Below, in pieces: positions 1 through 4,783 of a DNA stretch of 8,955 nucleotides. Source of the stretch: Fidelibacterota bacterium (GTDB lineage Bacteria; Fidelibacterota; BS150m-G59). The notes below the pieces were generated by a model. It did no database searches. It had not been told where the DNA came from and saw only the letters and a list, made by a program, of their open reading frames with translations. The position numbers and the translations under genes are program-made. Position 1 is the stretch's first letter; every line of letters begins with the position of its first letter. Location of the stretch: positions 1 to 8,955 of the forward strand of contig JADHUZ010000034.1 of NCBI GenBank assembly GCA_016784265.1, written 5' to 3'.

Positions 1-211
1 CAACATGACGCAAAATATTAATCATCGCTCGACCAACTGTTGTTTTTCCACAACCCGATTCGCCAACGAGTCCGACGGTTTCTTTTTTCCCAATGGAAAA
101 TGAAACGCCATCCACCGCTTTAACCGTCGCAACGCGCTTTGAAATAACACCTCCAAAAATCGGAAAATAAACGCTCAAATCTTTTACATCAACTAATTTT
201 TCTCCGCTCAT
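1..211 (-). CDS. Oligopeptide ABC transporter ATPase, OppF/DppF type (N-terminus only)
   Basis: The 5' part of a second ATPase gene, running off the left edge of the window after 70 codons. The protein begins MSGEKLVDVKDLSVYF and contains an intact Walker A motif, GESGCGKTT, at residues 50-58. The stretch around residues 16-40 (FPIFGG, then VKAVDGVSFSI) is typical of OppF/DppF ATPases, the partner of OppD in the heterodimeric engine of peptide importers. The ATG shares one base with the stop codon of the preceding ATPase (TAATG), and a strong GGAGG lies 7 nt upstream, so the two ATPases are translationally coupled. In E. coli YejF both ATPase halves are fused in one chain; here they are separate genes. 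The Q-loop, signature and Walker B motifs lie outside the window, so completeness cannot be judged. Confidence 0.93.
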   Translation of the reverse strand, partial: MSGEKLVDVKDLSVYFPIFGGVISKRVATVKAVDGVSFSIGKKETVGLVGESGCGKTTVGRAMINILRHV

Positions 212-1683
212 TATTTTGCCTCCAATTTTTCTGCCACCACATGACAACGGACAAAATGCCCATCTTTTACTTCAATTAACAATGGTTCATCTGTGTCACA
301 TTTTTCCAATTTCACATCGCAGCGCGTGCAAAATTTACAGCCAACTGGCATATCCAAAATGCTCGGCACCATTCCATCGATAATTTCTAATCGCTCTTTT
401 TTTGTTTCTTTGTCCGGTCGCGGAATGGATTTTAGAAGTCCATGTGTGTAAGGATGAAGTGGATTTTCAAACAATTCTTCTGCCGAAGCAACTTCCTGAA
501 TTCTGCCGCCATACATCACAATGACGCGTTCGCAGGTTTCGGCAACAACCGCCAAATCGTGCGTAATCAAAACGACTGCGGCATCGGTTTTTTTCTCTTT
601 CAATTCAATCATCAATTCCAAAATTTGTGCCTGAATAGTTACATCAAGTGCCGTCGTCGGCTCGTCGGCAATCAGCAACGATGGATTTTTTGCGAGCGCC
701 ATTGCAATCATCGCACGCTGACGCATTCCGCCAGAAAATTGATGCGGATAATCACCCATTCGTTCCCGCGGAGAAGGAATTCCAACTGTATCGAGCAATT
801 TCACGCCTTCGTCAAATAATTTGTTCCAACTTTCACGATATTCTTTGGAAATCAATTTATCCAATCCAATTACAACCAGCGCAACAATCGAAGGAAACAC
901 CGCACCTTTCAAAAGCGAGAGCAGAATTGTTACAATTTCAAAAGTCCAGCCATTGACAAGTTGTGTGAAAATCATCACCAAAAACGCAAAAAACAGGCTC
1001 GTTTTAATGCGTGTTGCCATCGGCGTTGATTTTAGATTTCTCGCCAAATTGATAATTCCGTTTTTTATATTTTCACGAAATTTTAGTGGTTTTAGTGATT
1101 CGATAATCTGAAATCCAACCGTGTAAACTGGATTCAATGAAGTCATCGGTTCCTGAAAAATCATCGCAATTTCGTCACCACGCAAATCACGCATTCGACG
1201 ATACATCGCATCACGCCAGCGCGCATACGCTTTTTTGAATGGTGAGTTGAAAAACACAAAACTCGTTACAATGCCATCTAAAATCATAGATGCGAGAAAA
1301 AACAGAACACCGGAAATATCCAAAGCAATATGCAAAGATAGCCAACCGACAAAAAATGCAAATGCAAACCCCTTTCGCAAATTATCAGAAATTCCTTGAA
1401 AAAAGCGATATTTTGGCACTTTTTTGATTTCAGATAATTCCTTGCCATCGAAAATTTTCTCGCCTTTGAAATAAAATTCACCTTCTGCCACTTCGCCGGG
1501 CGGATTCGGAATCAATTGAATCAGCGACAAAACTGAGACAGATTTTCCCGAGCCAGATTCACCAACAATTCCGAGTGTTTCACCTTCGTAAATATCAAAA
1601 TCAACGCCGTGGACAGCAGTCGCCCATTGACTTCCCACTTTGAAATGGGTTTTCAAATTTTTAATTTCGACTAATTTCTTCAT
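211..1683 (-). CDS. Oligopeptide ABC transporter ATPase, OppD/DppD type, with two transmembrane-hairpin insertions
   Basis: Hydrolyses ATP to drive peptide import. All nucleotide-binding elements are present: Walker A GESGSGKS (41-48), Q-loop IFQEP (175-179, Q177), signature SGGMRQ (317-322), Walker B LLIADEP (336-342), D-loop TALD (344-347) and H-loop H375. The C-terminal oligopeptide-transporter domain carries Cys449, 455, 462 and 480, the pattern that binds an Fe-S cluster in some DppD proteins, plus an extra Cys452. The chain is 490 aa; DppD-type proteins are about 330. The surplus is two blocks: roughly residues 85-160 (hydrophobic 105-146) before the Q-loop, and 199-287 (hydrophobic 229-274) between Q-loop and signature. 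Each looks like a two-helix membrane hairpin with Lys/Arg-rich ends, as expected if both ends face the cytoplasm. The start MKKLVEIKNL fits the family, but no Shine-Dalgarno site is close; an octamer repeat array is there instead. Family assignment is very sure; the role of the insertions is unknown. Confidence 0.95.
   Translation of the reverse strand: MKKLVEIKNLKTHFKVGSQWATAVHGVDFDIYEGETLGIVGESGSGKSVSVLSLIQLIPNPPGEVAEGEFYFKGEKIFDGKELSEIKKVPKYRFFQGISDNLRKGFAFAFFVGWLSLHIALDISGVLFFLASMILDGIVTSFVFFNSPFKKAYARWRDAMYRRMRDLRGDEIAMIFQEPMTSLNPVYTVGFQIIESLKPLKFRENIKNGIINLARNLKSTPMATRIKTSLFFAFLVMIFTQLVNGWTFEIVTILLSLLKGAVFPSIVALVVIGLDKLISKEYRESWNKLFDEGVKLLDTVGIPSPRERMGDYPHQFSGGMRQRAMIAMALAKNPSLLIADEPTTALDVTIQAQILELMIELKEKKTDAAVVLITHDLAVVAETCERVIVMYGGRIQEVASAEELFENPLHPYTHGLLKSIPRPDKETKKERLEIIDGMVPSILDMPVGCKFCTRCDVKLEKCDTDEPLLIEVKDGHFVRCHVVAEKLEAK
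219..223 (-). promoter_or_regulatory. Shine-Dalgarno site of the OppF-type ATPase gene
   Basis: GGAGG lies 7 nt before the ATG at 211, within the last codons of the preceding ATPase gene. It is the strongest ribosome-binding site within the operon after that of the binding-protein gene. It contrasts with the permease B and ATPase D starts, which have none at the normal distance. Confidence 0.8.
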
Positions 1684-1690
1684 TAATTTG

Positions 1691-1746
1691 TTACTGAGTT
1701 ATTGAGTTACTGCGTTGCTCAGTTCCCAATTTTTTCAGTTCTCCTT
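1691..1746. repeat. Degenerate octamer tandem array between permease C and ATPase D
   Basis: On the plus strand the 8-bp units are ttactgag, ttattgag, ttactgcg and ttgctcag. More diverged units (ttcccaat, tttttcag, ttctcctt) follow in the same 8-bp phase. The array ends 7 bp before the ATPase D start codon, and the only purine-rich Shine-Dalgarno-like stretch (AAAGGAGAA on the minus strand, about 1741-1749) is nearly 60 nt away. The first four units are clear; the rest are judged by phase only. Confidence 0.7.
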
Positions 1747-1778
1747 TCTCTCGCTTGCCTACAACTTAATAACCCCAA

Positions 1779-2867
1779 TTACCGAAGCCTCGAATAAACT
1801 TTTGGATCAAATGCTTCTCGCACGCCTTCTCCGATAAAAACAACTAACATCAGCGTAAAAAATTCTGCTCCAACTGGCGAAAATACCATCCACCATTTGG
1901 AGATATTTTGCAATCCAACATCGAGCATCTGTCCCCAACTCGGTATGGGCGGCGGCAATCCAAAACCAAGATAATCCAAACTCACCAATGCGGCGATATA
2001 ACCGACAATTGCAAATGGAAAATAAGTAATCACCGGCACGAGTGAATTTGGCAAAATATGCTTGAAAATTACTTTGGCATTGCTCTGCCCCATCGATAGA
2101 GCGGCGGCAACATAATCTTTGGCTTTTTCTCGATAAAATTCCGCACGCATCAGGTAAGTCATCCCGATCCAATTTACAATCGTGTAAATAAAAATCAATA
2201 AAAAGAAAGTCGGACGCACGATTGATGCAATGATAATAATCACAAATAGCATAGGCAACGACGACCAAATTTCGATGATTCGCTGAAAAAACAAATCAAA
2301 TCTTCCACCAAAATATCCCATTGCGCCACCAATCGCGATGCCAATTGTGTAATTCAACAATGCTAAAATTAGCGCAAAACTGATGGAAATATTGAATGCA
2401 TACACAAGCCGAGCAAATACATCTCGCCCAGTGTCATCGGTGCCAAGCCAATGTTGCGATGACGGAGGCGAATACATTTGTAATCCCCATTTCACATTAT
2501 CGCGCGAGCCAACACCTTCGAGTGGTCCAAAATGATACGGTGGCATTAACATCCAATTTTCGCTGTTTCCATCGCTCCATTCTGCTTGCAACGAACGATA
2601 ATCGGCTTCTCCCGGCACATCTTGCCCAAATTCCTCCCCCAAAAAAATGCGGTCTGGAATCAGCGAAAAATCATGAATTGCAGGAAAATAATAATCGCCT
2701 TCATATTGGACGATAAGTGCTTTGTTATTCACCAAAACTGGCAAAAGCCACGAAAGCAAATAAAGCGTTGTAATGATGATAAACGAGTAATAACCTCGCT
2801 TCATCGTTTTGAATTTTAACCATCGTTTTTTGTAAATCGATAGCGAAATATCTTGATTTTTTTTCAT
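1779..2867 (-). CDS. Peptide ABC transporter permease, YejE/DppC-like
   Basis: Inner-membrane channel subunit of the importer, 362 aa. It has an N-terminal cytoplasmic tail and TM1 (about 28-46). Next comes a periplasmic stretch with NNKALIVQYEGDYYFP (47-62), closely matching the equivalent part of E. coli YejE as I remember it. HWLGTDDTGRDVFAR (139-153), the entry to the binding-protein-dependent permease domain, follows, then about five more membrane segments. The EAA loop that docks on the ATPase starts at DYVAAALSMG (251-260) and ends KHILPN (269-274). LDYLGFGLPPP (297-307) and the C-terminal EGVREAFDPK (347-356) are family hallmarks. The start is preceded by a modest purine stretch (GAAAGAA). 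The gene follows permease B, but an IVP-type gene and repeat arrays intervene. YejE-like is preferred over DppC because of the long periplasmic segment. Confidence 0.95.
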   Translation of the reverse strand: MKKNQDISLSIYKKRWLKFKTMKRGYYSFIIITTLYLLSWLLPVLVNNKALIVQYEGDYYFPAIHDFSLIPDRIFLGEEFGQDVPGEADYRSLQAEWSDGNSENWMLMPPYHFGPLEGVGSRDNVKWGLQMYSPPSSQHWLGTDDTGRDVFARLVYAFNISISFALILALLNYTIGIAIGGAMGYFGGRFDLFFQRIIEIWSSLPMLFVIIIIASIVRPTFFLLIFIYTIVNWIGMTYLMRAEFYREKAKDYVAAALSMGQSNAKVIFKHILPNSLVPVITYFPFAIVGYIAALVSLDYLGFGLPPPIPSWGQMLDVGLQNISKWWMVFSPVGAEFFTLMLVVFIGEGVREAFDPKVYSRLR

Positions 2868-2882
2868 AATTCTTTCGAGTAA

Positions 2883-2914
2883 TTAAGTGAAAAAGTCATA
2901 AAGTGATGAAGTAG
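2883..2914. repeat. Octamer array, left flank of the IVP gene
   Basis: Four consecutive 8-bp units on the plus strand: ttaagtga, aaaagtca, taaagtga, tgaagtag (consensus taaagtga). The array sits between the IVP-type gene and the permease C start. It is the inverted counterpart of the array at 3151-3190, so the two bracket the IVP gene. Confidence 0.75.
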
Positions 2915-2940
2915 ATCCTGTATGAAACAATTCTGCAAGT

Positions 2941-3180
2941 TCATTTCAACTCTCCTTTTATCTTCCGAATCAATCCATTGAGCAATGCACTGATTTTTTT
3001 CGTTTTTTCTACCATATTTTGCAAATCTCCTTCTGAGATAAATTGTAATCTTTCTGAATTCGGAAATTGGGTAGCCAATGTATAAATCATCGTAACCATT
3101 TCCATACTTTCCTGCCAAACCAACAAATCTTCGTAAGGTCGCCCCAATTTTTTCACCCAATCACTCGTTTTCTTTATCAC
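2941..3180 (-). CDS. Four-helix-bundle protein of the 23S rRNA intervening-sequence (IVP) family, internally deleted
   Basis: A 79-aa product that starts at GTG. YEDLLVWQESMEMV (16-29) followed by a short helix ending in a Phe-Pro turn (FPN, near 39-41) is the classic N-terminal helix of S23/IVP proteins. The C-terminal part, ISEGDLQNMVEKTKKI then LLNGLIRKIK, is the classic last helix. Typical members are about 115-125 aa. The central block with the conserved RRAAVSIPSNIAEG-like motif and the second and third helices is missing, apparently by an in-frame deletion near residues 44-48. The function of this family is unknown; relatives include Avd of diversity-generating retroelements. The first codons lie inside an octamer repeat array, the GTG is 8 nt after the permease B stop, and no Shine-Dalgarno site is visible, so the start is uncertain. 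It has no expected role in peptide transport. It is probably a decaying insertion, though a two-helix dimer is conceivable. Confidence 0.7.
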   Translation of the reverse strand: MIKKTSDWVKKLGRPYEDLLVWQESMEMVTMIYTLATQFPNSERLQFISEGDLQNMVEKTKKISALLNGLIRKIKGELK

Positions 3181-3190
3181 CAGATCACTT
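3151..3190. repeat. Octamer array, right flank of the IVP gene
   Basis: Five units in strict 8-bp phase on the plus strand: tttcaccc, aatcactc, gttttctt, tatcacca, gatcactt. Their consensus, tatcactt, is a rotation of the reverse complement of taaagtga, the unit at 2883-2914. The two arrays are therefore the same family in opposite orientation. This array covers the first codons of the IVP-type gene and reaches into the stop codon of permease B (TAA at 3191-3189). Confidence 0.7.
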
Positions 3191-4475
3191 ATTTGAATCG
3201 AATCCTCGGGTCAACGGTTGCAAGTGCAATATCGGAAAGAATATTTCCAAACAGACGAATCAGAACGCCAATTACCAAAAACGCCAGTGTAATCGGATAA
3301 TCGCGGTCCATCACGGCTTGGAAACCCAATCTACCAAATCCATCGATATTGAACACTTTTTCTATCAAATACGAGCCGGCAAACACAATGCCGATAATGT
3401 GTCCAATGCCCGAAGCAAGCGGAATCACGCTATTGCGAATCGCGTGCAACCAAACGACGCGTTTTTCACTAATTCCTTTTGCAAATGCCGTGCGAATGTA
3501 ATCTTGAGAAAGTTGTTCCAACAAACTGTTTTTCATCAAAACAGTGAGTGTTGTAAAACTCGCAATTGACCATGCGATAATCGGTAGAACAGCATGATGC
3601 AATTGGTCAACCACTTTTCCCCAAAGCGACAAAGTTTCCCAAACTTCCATTTGTGAGCGAAATCCACCGAGTGGAAAAACATCCCAAAATGAGCCACCAC
3701 CGAACAGCACCAAAAATACACCACCGAGTGCCCAACCGGGAATCGAATAAGTTACAAAAATAACGACACTCGATACAAAATCAAATGGCGAACCGTGCTT
3801 GAGCGCTTTGCGAATTCCAAGTGGAATGCAGACGATGTAAGACAAAAACATCCCAATCAACCCGAAAAACAGTGAAATTTTGAAACGCGGTTTCATCACT
3901 TCTACCACATCTTGCTGATAGGTATAGGATTTGCCCAAATTTCCGGTCATAATGCCAGAAAATTCCGTTTGATAAATGACACCGTGCATAGTGCCGTCTT
4001 CGTCTGTCTCCTCGATGTCCGCTTTCCAAAGTAAGCTCGGTGAGCCGTCTTTTTCGTAAACAGTTAGATTTTCACCATCTCGCAAAATATCAACTCGTAG
4101 AATTTTTCCGGCATTTTTGCCCACTCGTTTTTCAATTTTTGTATCGGATGGACTAAATTCTAAATCACGATGCGCAATGGAACGAGGCCAAACGCCAAGC
4201 CACATAAAGTATCGCTGATAAATCGGTTTGTCAAATCCATAAAATCGCTTCAGTTCTTTGAGTGCTTTTTCGGGCAAAACTTGGGAACCGCCACTCATAA
4301 TATCACTGAAAGAACCAGCGGCTTCGCCTTCCGATGCCGCACCCATTTGCAATCGTTGAATTTGCTGTTCTAGCGGTCCACCCGGTGCCATTTGCAGAAT
4401 GGTGAAAACCAAAATTGTCGAACCCAAAAATGTCGGGATTATCAACAATAATCTGCGTAAAAAATAGGTCGTCAT
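3189..4475 (-). CDS. Peptide ABC transporter permease, YejB/DppB-like, with an enlarged periplasmic loop
   Basis: First channel subunit of the importer, 428 aa. It opens with the family signature YFLRRLLLIIPTFLGSTILVF in TM1 (about 8-28), followed by QMAPGGPLEQQI (28-39), which is shared with YejB. Further membrane segments lie near 198-219, 233-258, 295-313, 350-370 and 395-415. The EAA loop contacting the ATPase starts at DYIRTAFAKGI (325-335) and continues to LHAIRNSVIPL (343-353); the chain ends with the hallmark DPRIRFK. About 75 residues (roughly 97-172) between the WLG segment and GIMTGNLGKSY are extra compared with ordinary DppB. They are polar and strand-like, so this is probably a small periplasmic domain. 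Its ATG overlaps the TGA of a short upstream reading frame (ATGA). A heptamer array occupies the place of the ribosome-binding site. Confidence 0.95.
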   Translation of the reverse strand: MTTYFLRRLLLIIPTFLGSTILVFTILQMAPGGPLEQQIQRLQMGAASEGEAAGSFSDIMSGGSQVLPEKALKELKRFYGFDKPIYQRYFMWLGVWPRSIAHRDLEFSPSDTKIEKRVGKNAGKILRVDILRDGENLTVYEKDGSPSLLWKADIEETDEDGTMHGVIYQTEFSGIMTGNLGKSYTYQQDVVEVMKPRFKISLFFGLIGMFLSYIVCIPLGIRKALKHGSPFDFVSSVVIFVTYSIPGWALGGVFLVLFGGGSFWDVFPLGGFRSQMEVWETLSLWGKVVDQLHHAVLPIIAWSIASFTTLTVLMKNSLLEQLSQDYIRTAFAKGISEKRVVWLHAIRNSVIPLASGIGHIIGIVFAGSYLIEKVFNIDGFGRLGFQAVMDRDYPITLAFLVIGVLIRLFGNILSDIALATVDPRIRFK

Positions 4476-4600
4476 AGTGAATGTTGAATGTTGAATGATG
4501 AATGTCGAATGTCGAACGATGGATGTTGAACGATGAAGATCGAACGACGAAAGTTGAACGACGAACCGTTATTGGTTAAATGTTTTGTGAAATTATTCAT
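4472..4600 (-). CDS. Possible 42-aa leader peptide running through the heptamer array
   Basis: An ATG at 4600, preceded by GGGAG at a 4-nt spacing, opens a frame of 42 codons. It begins MNNFTKHLTNNG and then reads through the heptamer repeats as Phe/Ser/His/Gln/Ile-rich sequence ending FNIQHSL. Its TGA overlaps the permease B ATG (ATGA), the arrangement that allows translational coupling, and permease B lacks its own Shine-Dalgarno site. The peptide itself is simple repeat translation with no recognisable domain. If it is real, its purpose is more likely to bring ribosomes to permease B than to make a functional protein. It may also be fortuitous, because the heptamer contains no stop in any frame on this strand. 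Confidence 0.35.
   Translation of the reverse strand: MNNFTKHLTNNGSSFNFRRSIFIVQHPSFDIRHSSFNIQHSL
4479..4569. repeat. Heptamer tandem array directly upstream of permease B
   Basis: Thirteen consecutive 7-bp units on the plus strand, all beginning ga or gg: gaatgtt twice, gaatgat, gaatgtc twice, gaacgat, ggatgtt, gaacgat, gaagatc, gaacgac, gaaagtt, gaacgac, gaaccgt. The units nearest permease B are closest to consensus (gaatgtt) and divergence grows with distance. The array ends 3 bp before the permease B start codon. It is in inverted orientation to the array at 4749-4783. Confidence 0.85.
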
Positions 4601-4748
4601 TTTTCTCCCGATTTCTTTTTTTGTGCTGTTTTTCTTGATTGAATAAAAACACTGGTTAATTCGTTTGCCTCCTTTTTCAAGGAACAACCAGTCTTTCTTC
4701 CAATAATTTTGTATCAATGATGAGTTGCAACCAAAATTCATCCTTTGC
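4597..4748 (-). pseudogene. Frameshifted C-terminal relic of a four-helix-bundle (IVP-type) gene
   Basis: Two adjacent frames together read like the C-terminal third of a four-helix-bundle protein of the kind that ends in ...KTA. From 4748 the sequence reads AKDEFWLQLIIDTKLL then EERLVVP, then hits TGA. From 4680, one base out of phase, it continues LKKEANELTSVFIQ then SRKTAQKKKSGEK and stops at 4597. The E/D-x-FWL, KEANEL and SRKTA elements match the last helices of this family, and losing a single base at the CC/TTG junction explains the break. Nothing of the N-terminal helices remains; the heptamer array starts where they would end. The subfamily differs from the IVP-type gene at 2941-3180, whose tail is LLNGLIRKIK. 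Recognition is by eye from conserved residues. Confidence 0.6.
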
Positions 4749-4783
4749 ATTTCAACCCTCAACCTTCATCATTCAACATTCCG
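4749..4783. repeat. Heptamer array overlapping the 3' end of the binding-protein gene
   Basis: Five phased 7-bp units on the plus strand: atttcaa, ccctcaa, ccttcat, cattcaa, cattccg. The consensus cattcaa is a rotation of the reverse complement of the gaatgtt unit at 4479-4569, so the arrays are inverted relative to each other and bracket the IVP relic. The array supplies the last three residues (NVE) and the stop codon of the binding protein. Confidence 0.7.

Noticed and set aside
449..480. The extra Cys452 in ATPase D as a sign of a new metal site
   Set aside because: The four Cys positions of the usual C-terminal oligopeptide-transporter domain are already present; one added Cys is not enough to claim a different site. 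(Numbers here are residue positions.)
2864..3160. A 98-codon minus-strand frame overlapping the IVP-type gene
   Set aside because: It overlaps the IVP-type frame, which matches a known family; this one has no recognisable motif and runs through the octamer array.
4479..4569. Regularly repeated short units that might suggest a CRISPR array
   Set aside because: Units are 7 bp, directly adjacent and with no spacers. This is a degenerate microsatellite-like array, and no cas genes are near.
4472..4762. The longer 96-codon version of the leader frame, starting at TTG 4762
   Set aside because: Its first half lies out of phase with the recognisable four-helix-bundle relic and has no good start signal. 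Only the part from ATG 4600 has a plausible ribosome-binding site.
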